A DNA stretch of 64,000 nucleotides from Mucilaginibacter hurinus. Its GTDB lineage: Bacteria; Bacteroidota; Bacteroidia; Sphingobacteriales; Sphingobacteriaceae. This document shows, one piece after another, positions 27,978-36,889 of the stretch (positions are counted from its first letter, which is position 1; each line of letters begins with the position of its first letter). The DNA is taken from positions 1 through 64,000 of the forward strand of contig NZ_QGDC01000009.1 of the NCBI RefSeq assembly GCF_003324525.1, in the 5' to 3' direction. The position numbers and the translations under genes were made by a program. The notes beneath the pieces were generated by a model, which saw only the letters and a list, made by a program, of their open reading frames with translations, did no database searches and had not been told where the DNA came from.

Positions 27978-28259
27978 TTATATAGGGAGATAATAAATGC
28001 CTGCAAACACAACTGTTAATACGGTATACAGCGCCCAGGTTTTCCAGGCCTGCCTTATCAAAAAGGCAAAGAGCAGCAGCACAGCCCAAAGCAGGTAGCC
28101 GGTAATAAATGAGGTTATTATAACATCTTTAGGCAAAAAAATACGGGTTAGCGCCGCATGGAAACTTATGGTTACCAAGTACCCGCCCAATGAACCTGCC
28201 AAAATCTTTGAAAATTTGGTCCATGCTGATTTGGTTAAGTATTTTTTATTTGCCGGCAT
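27978..28259 (-). CDS. Small DUF3649-like membrane protein of iron uptake operon
   Basis: A 93-aa protein starting at MPANKKYL, with three TM segments (KILAGSLGGYLVTISFHAALT; VIITSFITGYLLWAVLLLFAF; WALYTVLTVVFAGIYYL). The pattern, including GGY in the first helix and the LRxAW-like linker (IRQAWKTW), resembles DUF3649 proteins, which sit next to PepSY and DUF3325 genes in proteobacterial siderophore operons. The longer reading frame to 28310 is rejected because it overlaps the preceding gene and lacks sense as a signal. The role is unknown, possibly assembly of an iron-reducing membrane complex with the PepSY protein. Confidence 0.7.
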   Translation of the reverse strand: MPANKKYLTKSAWTKFSKILAGSLGGYLVTISFHAALTRIFLPKDVIITSFITGYLLWAVLLLFAFLIRQAWKTWALYTVLTVVFAGIYYLPI

Positions 28260-28263
28260 GGTA

Positions 28264-28593
28264 TCAAAGTGTGTTTTCCATAATAGTGCTGCAAACGTAC
28301 AGCAGCCCAACCACAGGCATACGCAGGTAATTAACGGGGGCTAGCACCACACTCAGGCATCCTACACCCATTAGCCCGGTTAAAAAGCCGCAAATGCCGC
28401 TCATTAACCCCAGCGTGCTAACAAACCCCGCGAGTGCTGCAAGCACCAACAGGAAACCTGCAACCCGTGATAGCTGCTTATTTTGTAGCGCGATTGTTAA
28501 TACAGGCCCCGCCGGTTTTTTTTTAGCTGAGGCAGATGTTATTTGCCACAGGTAAAACCCGGCAAACAGTGTTAGGTAAAAAGTGCTTATCAT
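28264..28593 (-). CDS. Small DUF3325-like membrane protein of iron uptake operon
   Basis: A 109-aa protein with three or four TM segments (MISTFYLTLFAGFYLWQI; VAGFLLVLAALAGFVSTLG; ICGFLTGLMGVGCLSVVLAPV). Helix spacing and a position beside PepSY and DUF3649-like genes match DUF3325 proteins. I use ATG 28593; an in-frame GTG at 28629 lies inside a small hairpin (TCGGTG 28611-28616 pairing with CACCGA 28627-28632) downstream of the DUF4374 gene. No function is established. Confidence 0.65.
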   Translation of the reverse strand: MISTFYLTLFAGFYLWQITSASAKKKPAGPVLTIALQNKQLSRVAGFLLVLAALAGFVSTLGLMSGICGFLTGLMGVGCLSVVLAPVNYLRMPVVGLLYVCSTIMENTL

Positions 28594-28610
28594 AAGCGGT
28601 AAATCAATAG

Positions 28611-28632
28611 TCGGTGACCAACTGGCCACCGA
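28611..28632 (-). promoter_or_regulatory. Intercistronic hairpin between DUF4374 and DUF3325-like genes
   Basis: TCGGTG (28611-28616) and CACCGA (28627-28632) are complementary, and part of the intervening bases can pair imperfectly (ACCA/TGGC). No T-tract follows. It may tune stability of the receptor/lipoprotein part of the message relative to the membrane genes. Confidence 0.35.
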
Positions 28633-28652
28633 TTACAACTTGTCAGGAATAA

Positions 28653-29873
28653 TTATTTTAAATTTTGGATAGCAGTTATCACGCCCCCCTCTACTTTAAG
28701 GCCGCGTGTTGCACTTGCTGTGCTTGCATCTATTTTATAAACATAACTGTTGCCATTTTTCAGGTTTACCCCCAGGTAGCCTATTTTACCATCTTTAGGT
28801 GTGTAATTATTGGTAGTTATATTGGCTATATCGCCTACAGCCGGGAAACCGGTTACTGCTTTGTACGTTTTATCAACCACATTAACAATACCTACGCGCA
28901 ATCCAGCTGGGAAAGACGTCTTTTCAACTTTGGCTTCCGACTGTACAATGTAGGTGTTATTGCCAACATACATCCAACCTGTAATGTTCATACCACCACT
29001 GGCGGCTTCTACGTCAAAATAATAGCTTTGATCAAATTCGGTAGTGCCGGCTTTAATCCTTAATACTGCCGATGGTTTAGTGCTTGAAAGTTTATTATCT
29101 GTAGTTGCAGCAGATGGAGAGAACCCATAAACGTCGCCATTTTCCTGCACTGACAAACCATCACGGAAATAGCTACCGATAAAGCTCGCCCTATCGTCAG
29201 TTATCACTTTTTCAAGCTGCATGTTATCGTAGTTGAAAATTGCGATAAACGCTTTATCAGGGTAAGCGGTATTAAAGCTTCTGTCAATAATAGTTTGATA
29301 AGGGGCAAAGACTTTCTCGCCGACTTGCTTAAGCCAGGTAAAATGCGCCAATTCGCCTAAACCTGTCAATTCAAGGGTATTAACAACACCTTCGCCTACA
29401 AGCGTTAAGCTATTGGTACTAACTTTATACCAGCTTGAATTAGGTGAGGCAGCATTTCTTGAAATTTTGAACATTAATATATCGTCCTTAACGGGCGCAA
29501 AAGCTTGCACGGTTTCTGACTGAAAATTGGTAAGTTTTTTTAGTTTCCCATTCTCTACGCTATAAGCGGTAACCGCCCCGGGGTTGCCCTGGCCATACAG
29601 CATGCTGAAGAATTTGTTATTGTGTGTTACATAGTAACGGTAAGTGCCGTCTTGTTCAACGCCATTGCCTATGATAGTTGTTGTGCCTGTATCAAGATCT
29701 GCCGTAGTAAGCAGGTAATCGGCCACGCCCGTTGACGCCGTTGGGCTCACTGTAAGGATATAAGTTCCTTTTTCGGTGGGCACAACCGGGATAGGATTAT
29801 CTTTTTTATTGCTGCTGCATGATGCTAGTGTGGCCGCCGCAAAAAGTAAAGCAAGTGTGTTTTTAATTTGCAT
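28653..29873 (-). CDS. DUF4374 surface lipoprotein (XusB-like siderophore-binding protein)
   Basis: A 406-aa lipoprotein with signal MQIKNTLALLFAAATLASC (C19). The mature part is a repeating beta-strand pattern expected for the DUF4374 beta-propeller: GTYILTVSP, GTYRYYVTHNNKFFSML, FAPVKDDILMFKISRN, DKAFIAIFNYDN and GWMYVGNNTYIVQS. In Bacteroides thetaiotaomicron the DUF4374 protein XusB binds catecholate siderophores at the cell surface next to a TonB receptor. Gene order here is receptor, DUF4374, two small membrane proteins, PepSY, so the same role is likely. The start at 29873 lies four bases after the receptor's stop; the longer frame would overlap it without a better signal. Confidence 0.88.
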   Translation of the reverse strand: MQIKNTLALLFAAATLASCSSNKKDNPIPVVPTEKGTYILTVSPTASTGVADYLLTTADLDTGTTTIIGNGVEQDGTYRYYVTHNNKFFSMLYGQGNPGAVTAYSVENGKLKKLTNFQSETVQAFAPVKDDILMFKISRNAASPNSSWYKVSTNSLTLVGEGVVNTLELTGLGELAHFTWLKQVGEKVFAPYQTIIDRSFNTAYPDKAFIAIFNYDNMQLEKVITDDRASFIGSYFRDGLSVQENGDVYGFSPSAATTDNKLSSTKPSAVLRIKAGTTEFDQSYYFDVEAASGGMNITGWMYVGNNTYIVQSEAKVEKTSFPAGLRVGIVNVVDKTYKAVTGFPAVGDIANITTNNYTPKDGKIGYLGVNLKNGNSYVYKIDASTASATRGLKVEGGVITAIQNLK

Positions 29874-29877
29874 GATA

Positions 29878-32235
29878 TTATATTTTAAATGAATTGAAGA
29901 AATAGCGAAAATTGAGGTAAAAGCCACGCCCAGGCTTTTGCAGGCTAAAGTTGTCGTATAAATTAGTATCAGTGATATTTCTCACTTCCAGCCCCACATT
30001 GTATCGACCGCTTTTAAATGAATAAACAGCGCTTAAATCATGACTCAATTGCATGGGAACAACATATTTTTCATCAAGCACGTCTCTACCACCGGCACTT
30101 GGCCAATACAACCAAAATGCATGAACATATAGGAGATTATATCCCAGGTTAAGTGTATTGCCTTTACCTTTGAAATCTCTAAGGGTAACTGTGATGTCTG
30201 CATTGCCAAAAAAATAAGGGATATTGGGCATTTGATCGTTATATACACTACTTTTCACCATCACACCACTCTGATTCAGAACCGAGTCCTGCTTATTCTG
30301 CAAAAACTGATAGGTTAGCGTGGTGCCTGCAGAAAGCCATTTTTTATAAGAATACCGCATCTCGCCTTCCCCACCTATCACAAACACCCCCTTAGTATTG
30401 TCTAACATTAGAGCTGTCTGATTTTGATTAAACCTGGTGTAGATATAATTATTAGAGTAGCGGTAGGTAGCATTCGCGTTTATCAGGAAGTGGTGGTCAC
30501 GGTTTACGTTAAAGCTATAACTCATGCCCAGGTTGGCGTTATTGCTTTCCTCAGGGTTAAGTGAAGCGTTACCAACTTGCAATTCCATATCACCAAATAG
30601 TTCATTAGCCTCCGGTAAGCGTTGCGCTTTCTCGTACGATGCTTTAAGTTGGAATTGGGACGATAAAAATAAACTTGCCGCGGCACCAAAACCGAACCGG
30701 TTAAAACTATTTTGACCAGCTGATTTTTGATGAAGATATTTACCGAAAAGGGATACACTCCACTTATCTCTTTCGTTAAAGCTATAAGCTAATCCCAATA
30801 CGTTTTTACGTACTTTCTGTTTAGGGCCGGGTAGGAAATTTACGCTGTAAGTATCCCTGCCTGTACGGGTAAAGGTATTGAACACATTGCTTAACGCTAG
30901 ATTTTGATTATCTGATAGTTTATAATTGGCTGTCGCGCTTAGTAAGCCATTGTTGTTCTTATACCGTGACAGACTTTTTGAGCGCTCGCCGGCGTTAGTA
31001 TCTAATTTAGGTTTTGAGTTACCATACCAGTCATACTCTACCGCCACTGTGTCTATATTCTGTTCTGTGCCAAGGTTGTAATTTCCGTTTACTGTAATGT
31101 CCAAACCTTTTATTAAATTAAGTTTACTGTATTTTAAACTTGGCATTACAATATTACCACGCCTATGCCAGCTACCATAAGGCAGGTTCATACGTACGCT
31201 GGTTTGAAATTCTTTATAGTTTTGCCCTAACGTTACGCCTAATAGCAGTTGATCGGCCCAACTTTTGCCAACAACGCCCACATTAGCAATTAATGTTTCA
31301 TTATGGTAATTATCGTGAAAACGCCTTAATCTGGCTTTCGGGTTATATGCTTTTGTATTTATATCGGCAGCCTCTACGGTTACCTTATAGCTATTGTCTG
31401 AATAGTTCTGGAAAGCGTTAAGCCTGAAAGTGAAGCCCTTTTTGTTAGTCACCGCCGCATTTATAACACTGCGGTGGGTATTAAATGAGCCGTATGAATA
31501 GGAGGCATCTACATAGTTTTTAAACCTGTTTCCGGTAACAATATTAATGGCGCCCCCTAAAGCGTCTGATCCAAGCCATATAGGCACTACGCCTTTGTAA
31601 ACTTCAACTCTGTCGGCTATGTTAATGGGGATGTTGTTTATCTGGAAAGATGAGCCGAAGTTATCCATGGGTACCCCGTCAATAAAATAGCGCACACGGT
31701 TACCTGAAAATCCGTTTAACGACAGGTTAAAAGTTGAGCCTACGCCACCGGATTCCCGTACCCGGATGCCCGAAACACGGTCAAGTGCTGACGATAGATC
31801 CAGCGTGGTGTTATATAGCTGCTTTGCGTCTACAGCGGTTACATTAAACGCCAGGCGGTTTATTTCCTGTACTGCCGTGCGGCCGGTTACCTGCACAGTT
31901 TGCAAGCCCTGGCTGGCCTCGTTAAGCGCAACATTAACGGTGCTTTCTTTATTGGCGGTTACTGTCGTATTAATTTCGGTTTGCTCAAAACCTACCGCCC
32001 TGAAAGTAACAGTATAATTGCCTGACGGAATTTTTGTGAAAGCGTAAGCACCATTTAAATCCGATGTGCCCGTTTTGCTAAAGTTAGCGCCGGTGAGTTT
32101 GACGGTTATAGCCGGAAGGGCTTCGCCGGCCTTGTCATGAATGGTGCCTTTTACTGAACCCTGGGGTTGCTGGGCAAAAGAACATAAAGTAATGGCGCAA
32201 AAATGCACCAAAGCAAAAATTTTTTTAATTTGCAT
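29878..32235 (-). CDS. TonB-dependent siderophore receptor (XusA-like)
   Basis: A 785-aa outer-membrane receptor. Signal peptide (KKIFALVHFCAITLCSFA), carboxypeptidase-regulatory-like domain (~24-105, GSVKGTIHDKAGEALPAITV), plug (~115-235, with VQVTGRTA, IRVRESGGVGSTFNLSLNGF, DGVPMDNFGSS and LGSDALGGAINIVT), then a beta barrel ending YLNFRYFFNSFKI. It imports ferri-siderophores using TonB energy. There is no STN domain, so it is not wired to an ECF/FecR pair. It heads the five-gene iron operon behind a good TTTG/N19/TAnnTTTG promoter and a structured leader. Iron control (a Fur site) could not be recognised by eye. Confidence 0.93.
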   Translation of the reverse strand: MQIKKIFALVHFCAITLCSFAQQPQGSVKGTIHDKAGEALPAITVKLTGANFSKTGTSDLNGAYAFTKIPSGNYTVTFRAVGFEQTEINTTVTANKESTVNVALNEASQGLQTVQVTGRTAVQEINRLAFNVTAVDAKQLYNTTLDLSSALDRVSGIRVRESGGVGSTFNLSLNGFSGNRVRYFIDGVPMDNFGSSFQINNIPINIADRVEVYKGVVPIWLGSDALGGAINIVTGNRFKNYVDASYSYGSFNTHRSVINAAVTNKKGFTFRLNAFQNYSDNSYKVTVEAADINTKAYNPKARLRRFHDNYHNETLIANVGVVGKSWADQLLLGVTLGQNYKEFQTSVRMNLPYGSWHRRGNIVMPSLKYSKLNLIKGLDITVNGNYNLGTEQNIDTVAVEYDWYGNSKPKLDTNAGERSKSLSRYKNNNGLLSATANYKLSDNQNLALSNVFNTFTRTGRDTYSVNFLPGPKQKVRKNVLGLAYSFNERDKWSVSLFGKYLHQKSAGQNSFNRFGFGAAASLFLSSQFQLKASYEKAQRLPEANELFGDMELQVGNASLNPEESNNANLGMSYSFNVNRDHHFLINANATYRYSNNYIYTRFNQNQTALMLDNTKGVFVIGGEGEMRYSYKKWLSAGTTLTYQFLQNKQDSVLNQSGVMVKSSVYNDQMPNIPYFFGNADITVTLRDFKGKGNTLNLGYNLLYVHAFWLYWPSAGGRDVLDEKYVVPMQLSHDLSAVYSFKSGRYNVGLEVRNITDTNLYDNFSLQKPGRGFYLNFRYFFNSFKI

Positions 32236-32263
32236 TGTTTTTTAAAGTCACGTTTAAAAAGCG

Positions 32264-32301
32264 CCCCTTTCGGGGTTAGCCGCACAGCGCCAACTGTGCG
32301 G
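32264..32301 (-). promoter_or_regulatory. Structured 5' leader of the siderophore operon (two hairpins)
   Basis: On the minus strand the leader contains CCGCACAG/CTGTGCGG (arms 32294-32301 and 32280-32287, loop six) and then a CCCC-GAAA-GGGG stem (32264-32275) followed by a short T-run. Both lie between the predicted transcription start and the receptor ATG at 32235. They could form an attenuator or stabilise the message. I do not recognise a known riboswitch. Confidence 0.5.
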
Positions 32302-32313
32302 TATTTTTTTGTG

Positions 32314-32344
32314 CAAATATATCTTTATTTAGATTAAATACAAA
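32314..32344 (-). promoter_or_regulatory. Bacteroidota-type promoter of the siderophore operon
   Basis: The minus strand reads TTTG (32341-32344), 19 bases, then TATATTTG (32314-32321). This fits the -33 TTTG / -7 TAnnTTTG consensus and spacing. The predicted start near 32308 gives a leader of about 70 bases. Confidence 0.7.
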
Positions 32345-32464
32345 TAAGGTTTTAAATTTCTTGTTGATTAGTGCGAGGCGACTGAATAGACTAATCAAAA
32401 CTCCAAGTCAAAGTTGATGCCGCTGCCAGGCATCTTCCATTAACGCAAAGTTCGTCCAAAAAAA

Positions 32465-33297
32465 GCCCTGCCAAGCCCGCAACGTCATTTGCAAGGCACG
32501 AAGCAATCTGTACTCAAGAACGTTATTGCGAAGCATGAATCAATCTCGTTAGACAGTTCAGTCAGTGCTTCGTTAGGCTTGGTAAAGTGCTTTGCCGAAA
32601 GCCAGTGGATGTACTTTCTTTTTTACCGCAAAAAAGAAAGTACCAAAGAAAAAGCTCCCGGCTGCGCCTGACCCTGTTAAAGTTAATGCTAAAGGACTGC
32701 CAGTGCTACCCGTGCCAGCCGATGCCGGTTTTTGCTGTGAACCTCTGTTCGTCAGGCTCTATTATATACATACGTGTGGCTGAAAGCCCTGCCAAGCCGC
32801 AACGTCATTGCGAGGAACGAAGCAATCTCTTTTATGCTTGTCATCCACGCAATACTTCGTTAGGCTCGGTAAAGTGCATTATCAGCGTCAGTGGATGTAC
32901 TTTTTCTTTTTCCGCAAAAGAAAAAGTACCAAAAAGAAAACTCCCGGCTGCGCCTGACAGCCCCACCCAACCCTCCCCCAAAGGGAGGGCTTTCAAAAAG
33001 TTCCCCTGTTGGGGGAGATTTAGAGGGGGCTCGATGCCGGTTTTTTTTAATAAACCTCTGTTCGTCAGGCTCTATTATATACATACGTGTGGCTGAAAGC
33101 CCTGCCAAGCCCGCAACATCATTGCGAGAAACGAAGCAATCTGTTTTGCCACTGCATGTGCAACTTGCTTTAATAGACCCTCGTCCTCGTGATGACCCGT
33201 TGCGACTGCAGGGCAGCGTTAATAAGTTTCCCTCATGGGGAAGATTTAGAGGGGGGCCGATGCCGGTTTTTAAATGAACCTCTGTTCGTCATGCTCT
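32465..33297. repeat. Tandem ~315-base composite repeat, three degenerate units
   Basis: Each unit starts with GCCCTGCCAAGC (32465, 32786, 33099). Next comes a CATTGCGAG...CGAAGCAATCT block (ATTGC/GCAAT inverted ends). In the first two units there follows a long hairpin whose arms begin GTACTTT (32611-32643 and 32897-32929) and an 'aaactcccggctgcgcctga'-like block. Units end with GATGCCGGTTTTT, CCTCTGTTCGTCA and, between units, TCTATTATATACATACGTGTGGC. The third unit is shortened and lacks the hairpin. Short reading frames in all directions here look like repeat translations rather than genes. The 32236-33431 stretch otherwise holds only the flanking promoters. Confidence 0.85.
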
Positions 33298-33381
33298 TTT
33301 TTGACTTTTTAATTTTGAATTTTAACTTTTTTCTCCTGTTTGCTTATGAGACATACTTTCCTTAAATCTCTGAAAAACACG

Positions 33382-33412
33382 TTGTGCTGATTGTTAATTC
33401 ATGCTATTTTTG
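33382..33412 (+). promoter_or_regulatory. Promoter for receiver/kinase pair
   Basis: TTG (33382-33384), 20 bases, then TATTTTTG (33405-33412), an exact TAnnTTTG. It ends 19 bases before the ATG at 33432. Confidence 0.6.
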
Positions 33413-33431
33413 CGGTACCCTAATTAAAACG

Positions 33432-33794
33432 ATGATAAAGAAAGTACTCTTAGTTGAAAACGACCGGGATACGCTCGACATCTTAATTTATATCCTTGAA
33501 GACAAGGGTTATCATGTAATATCTTCTGCAACCGGCGCCGTGTTAAGCAGGATACATGAGTTACAGCCCGATATAATTATATTGGATGAATGGCTTGATA
33601 ATGGTGAGTCGGGAAGCGAGTGGTGCCGCAGGGTAAAAGCTGATAATTCAACGGCCGGTATCCCGGTTTTATTAATATCAACGCATCCCCGGTTAGAAGA
33701 TATCGCCCATGCGGCGGGGGCGGACGGCTTTATAAAAAAGCCCTTTGACATAAACGGGTTTTGCTCCACTGTTGAGAGGTATCTTAACAGCTAA
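33432..33794 (+). CDS. Single-domain response regulator (CheY-like receiver)
   Basis: A 120-aa receiver domain without an output domain. The acidic pocket is E9/D11, the phospho-acceptor is D52 (IIILDEWLD), the switch residue is S83 or T84 (VLLIST), and the conserved Lys is in IKKPFD (K102/K103). The start at ATG 33432 leaves KKVLLVEND at the N-terminus as expected; an in-frame GTG at 33384 lies in the promoter. The PAS kinase starts 46 bases after its stop, so the two probably form a phosphorelay pair, with the receiver acting through protein contact or as a phosphate sink. Confidence 0.9.
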   Translation: MIKKVLLVENDRDTLDILIYILEDKGYHVISSATGAVLSRIHELQPDIIILDEWLDNGESGSEWCRRVKADNSTAGIPVLLISTHPRLEDIAHAAGADGFIKKPFDINGFCSTVERYLNS

Positions 33795-33840
33795 CGCATT
33801 TTACCCAAACCTGCAATTGATTTATTTGTTATTTAGTACT

Positions 33841-35922
33841 ATGGCTGATAATCCTGGTAAATCCGCAACACAAACGCACTCCACTAATCTTGCCGATCAG
33901 GCACCCGCGCTTGTGTGGCTTGCGGATGCGAACATGCTGAGATATTCATTCAACAATAGGTGGCTTACATTTACGGGCCGCCCTCTTGAACAGGAGTTGC
34001 AAAACGGCTGGACGGAGGCTATACACCAGGAGGATGTTATACGCTGTTTTTCAACCTATAGCGCTTCTTTTAAAGCACAAACCGAGTTTACGGTACATTA
34101 CCGGTTGCGCCGGCACGATGGCGCATACCGTTGGCTGGTTGAACAGGGAGTTCCGCGGTACGCAGCCGATGGCGCTTTTACTGGCTTTGCAGGTTCATGC
34201 CTGGATATTGACGAGGTGCTTAAACAGCAACTGGAAGATTTATATAAGCCATCAATGATTGAGCAGGCGTTGAATGAAGAGCTTGCCGCCACCAACGAAG
34301 AACTATCGGCTACCAACGAGGAATTGGTTACCACCAATGAAGAATTGGTTGAAAGTCAGCACCGCCTTGAAACGATGGTTGACGACCTGGCCGGCCGCGA
34401 CCAGAAAATACGCAGCATTGTTGAAAGCGCGCCCTTCCCGATAGGCGTTTACATCGGGCGCGAGATGCGCATCGAACTGGCTAACCAGTCTATCATCGAT
34501 GTATGGGGAAAAGGCAGTGATATAGTTGGACGCACCTACGCCGAGGTACTGCCCGAACTACGCGACACGGGTATTTATGAGCAGCTGGACCGCGTGTTTA
34601 CCACCGGCGAACCCTTTCATGCCCGTAACCAGCGGGTAGATCTGGTGGTTGATGGCAAACTTCAGCCGTTTTATTTTAACTACAGCTTTACGCCGCTTTA
34701 TAGTGCCGCAGGCGAAATTTACGGCGTAATGAATACCGCTGCCGAAATTACCGACCTTGTAGTGGCCAAGCAGCAAGTAGAGCAAAGCGAGCGTAATTTG
34801 CATAATATGATATTGCAGGCGCCGGTTGCCATGTGCATTTTACTGGGGCCTGATTATGTGGTTGAGGTAGCCAACGAAAAAATGATTGAGTTGTGGGGCA
34901 AGCCGGTAAAGGCTGTTTGGAACAAACCCATATTTGAAGGTTTGCCTGAGGCCCGCGAGCAGGGGCTTGAACAACTGCTTTTTGATGCCTATCATAACGG
35001 TGTTGCCTACCATGCCAGTGAGCAGCCGGTGCAGCTATTGCGCGACGGCACGATTGATACCATTTACCAAAACTTTGTTTATGAGCCATACCGCGATATA
35101 GACGGTACCATACTGGGCGTTATAGCCATTACTATTGAGGTTACCGAGCAGGTAATGGCGCGACGCGAACTTGAAGCCCGCGAGGCAGAACTGCTGTTAA
35201 CAAAACAGCGGCTGGAGGAAGAGCTGGAGGCGGGCAAAAAGCTGCAGGCCCAAAAAGATAGTTTTATAGGTATAGCCAGCCACGAACTTAAAACGCCCCT
35301 AACATCGCTCACCGCGATTATACAGATTGTGGGCAACAAGCTTAAAACGTCGGCAGATCCGTATATACCAACAGCGCTTGAAAAAGCCAACGCCCAGGCA
35401 AAAAAGATGGCAAGCCTGATTAACGGCTTTCTGAATATATCCCGTCTTGAAGCCGGGAAGATAGTAATGGACAAACAGCAGTTTAATCTGCATAAATTAC
35501 TTGAGGAAACGGTGGATGATTTGGGAATGACCACCCAGGGGCATACCATTGAACTGGCAGACAGCGCGACAACGGAGGTTTTTGCCGATCGCGAAAAGAT
35601 CGGATCGGTTGTTTCTAACCTGATCAGCAACGCCATTAAATACTCACACAAGGGTACCAGCATAACCGTACGATCGCAGGTTGAAGACGGCTTTGTAAAG
35701 GTAAGCGTTACAGATACAGGTGTGGGCATAAGCAGTAATGATATCAATAAACTGTTTGAGCGTTATTACCGTGTTGAATCGTCGCAAAACCGCCATATCT
35801 CAGGGTTTGGCATAGGTTTGTACCTAAGCTCAGAAATCATCAAGCAACACCAGGGCCGTATTTGGGCCGAGAGTGAAGAAGGGATTGGTTCCACTTTTCA
35901 CTTCACACTGCCATTGCCGTAA
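33841..35922 (+). CDS. PAS-domain sensor histidine kinase
   Basis: A 693-aa cytoplasmic kinase with no TM segment. Domains: PAS/PAC (~15-130, LVWLADANMLRYSFNNRW; RHDGAYRWLVEQG), a heptad-like linker with four NEEL repeats (~145-172), a second PAS (~185-310), a third PAS (~315-435), HisKA with H481 (IASHELKTPLT) and HATPase_c (NLISNAIKYS N-box, DTGVGI G1, GFGIGLYLS G2). Several PAS domains suggest sensing of redox, oxygen, light or a small ligand inside the cell. It follows the single-domain receiver and is probably its partner. All catalytic boxes look intact. ATG 33841 is preferred over 33772, which overlaps the receiver gene. Confidence 0.92.
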   Translation: MADNPGKSATQTHSTNLADQAPALVWLADANMLRYSFNNRWLTFTGRPLEQELQNGWTEAIHQEDVIRCFSTYSASFKAQTEFTVHYRLRRHDGAYRWLVEQGVPRYAADGAFTGFAGSCLDIDEVLKQQLEDLYKPSMIEQALNEELAATNEELSATNEELVTTNEELVESQHRLETMVDDLAGRDQKIRSIVESAPFPIGVYIGREMRIELANQSIIDVWGKGSDIVGRTYAEVLPELRDTGIYEQLDRVFTTGEPFHARNQRVDLVVDGKLQPFYFNYSFTPLYSAAGEIYGVMNTAAEITDLVVAKQQVEQSERNLHNMILQAPVAMCILLGPDYVVEVANEKMIELWGKPVKAVWNKPIFEGLPEAREQGLEQLLFDAYHNGVAYHASEQPVQLLRDGTIDTIYQNFVYEPYRDIDGTILGVIAITIEVTEQVMARRELEAREAELLLTKQRLEEELEAGKKLQAQKDSFIGIASHELKTPLTSLTAIIQIVGNKLKTSADPYIPTALEKANAQAKKMASLINGFLNISRLEAGKIVMDKQQFNLHKLLEETVDDLGMTTQGHTIELADSATTEVFADREKIGSVVSNLISNAIKYSHKGTSITVRSQVEDGFVKVSVTDTGVGISSNDINKLFERYYRVESSQNRHISGFGIGLYLSSEIIKQHQGRIWAESEEGIGSTFHFTLPLP

Positions 35923-36069
35923 ATCCATTTTTAAAAGGCACCTGCTCATCATGATAACGATACCATTACTGGCTTGATAAGTTGCACTCCAAAATTTCAC
36001 TTTCTGCGTCCATTTTGGTACGATAAATGTATAATGATTACTGATGATACATCTAAAAATCAATATACT

Positions 36070-36456
36070 ATGAAAGCAGCAATTTCAACAAAAACGCATG
36101 CCGTATTGGATTATGTCGGCGGCATCTTAATCACATTCTCCCCATGGATATTCGGATTTGCACATTTGGGCGGGGCGCCGGTATTTATTCCTGTTGTATT
36201 GGGTGCGTTGCAACTGGTAATGGCTATTTTCAGTAAGCATGAGCTCGGGTTGTTTAAATCTGTACCCATGCAATTGCACCTTACTATCGATATGTTTGCC
36301 GGATTTATTATCCTGGTGTCGCCATTACTATACGGCTTTTATCACCTTGTATTTGTGCCGCATTTACTTTTGGGTATGATGTCTTTTTTCGCGGGCTTGC
36401 TTACGCGGCACTCGCCATTGTACAAGTTGGAGCAATTTGACGAACGGGGGTATTAA
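36070..36456 (+). CDS. SPW-repeat-like four-TM membrane protein
   Basis: A 128-aa membrane protein with four TM segments arranged as two similar halves (YVGGILITFSPWIFGF ... FIPVVLGALQLVMAIF; DMFAGFIILVSPLLYGFYHL ... LLLGMMSFFAGLL). The SPW and SPL motifs in the first helix of each half match SPW-repeat proteins. The start at ATG 36070 is used; the longer frame to 35974 lacks a fitting N-terminus. The function of the family is unknown. It is followed two bases later by a small lipoprotein, so the pair is probably co-transcribed. Confidence 0.8.
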   Translation: MKAAISTKTHAVLDYVGGILITFSPWIFGFAHLGGAPVFIPVVLGALQLVMAIFSKHELGLFKSVPMQLHLTIDMFAGFIILVSPLLYGFYHLVFVPHLLLGMMSFFAGLLTRHSPLYKLEQFDERGY

Positions 36457-36458
36457 TC

Positions 36459-36665
36459 ATGAAAAGGATATTATTAGCCGCATGTATGTTTGCCGCGGTA
36501 ATGGCAACGTCATGCAATCCGCAGGGCACGTCGCACAGCGCTTCAGGCGCCGAAGCCAGTCCCGGTAATGATGTAGATACTTTAAGTGAAGCTGAACGTG
36601 ATCCGGTGCCAACTGAGGCAGACTCGGCGGGCAGGGTGGGTGACACTACCAGCCTGAAGCAATAA
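36459..36665 (+). CDS. Small lipoprotein
   Basis: A 68-aa protein with a lipoprotein signal (MKRILLAACMFAAVMATSC, C19) and a short, acidic, Ser/Ala/Glu-rich mature part with no fold visible. It lies two bases after the SPW-like gene and is closed by a terminator hairpin. No family is recognised. Confidence 0.75.
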   Translation: MKRILLAACMFAAVMATSCNPQGTSHSASGAEASPGNDVDTLSEAERDPVPTEADSAGRVGDTTSLKQ

Positions 36666-36669
36666 TTTG

Positions 36670-36697
36670 AAAGGCCTGTTTTATACAGGCCTTTTTT
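36670..36697 (+). terminator. Rho-independent terminator after small lipoprotein gene
   Basis: AAAGGCCTGT (36670-36679) pairs perfectly with ACAGGCCTTT (36685-36694). A run of T follows directly. Confidence 0.85.
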
Positions 36698-36889
36698 ATT
36701 TCCTTTTCTCTACATCGCATCTTCTAAATTAACAATAGGTTAACATGTGCAGGCGATATTTCACAATTGTTAATTTGATTAAGGTAAAGCCGTTCACTAT
36801 CAAATTTATTCACTATTTTCAACCCGAAATTTAAGCCGCCGGCTTGCCCTTAACTTTAATTTAAACATTATTAATCCCGTTGTCCCGCA

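Noticed and set aside
32489..33277. Several 60-169-aa frames on both strands in the repeat tract
   Set aside because: Similar peptides recur in each repeat unit and in different frames. They are translations of repeats and hairpins, not genes.
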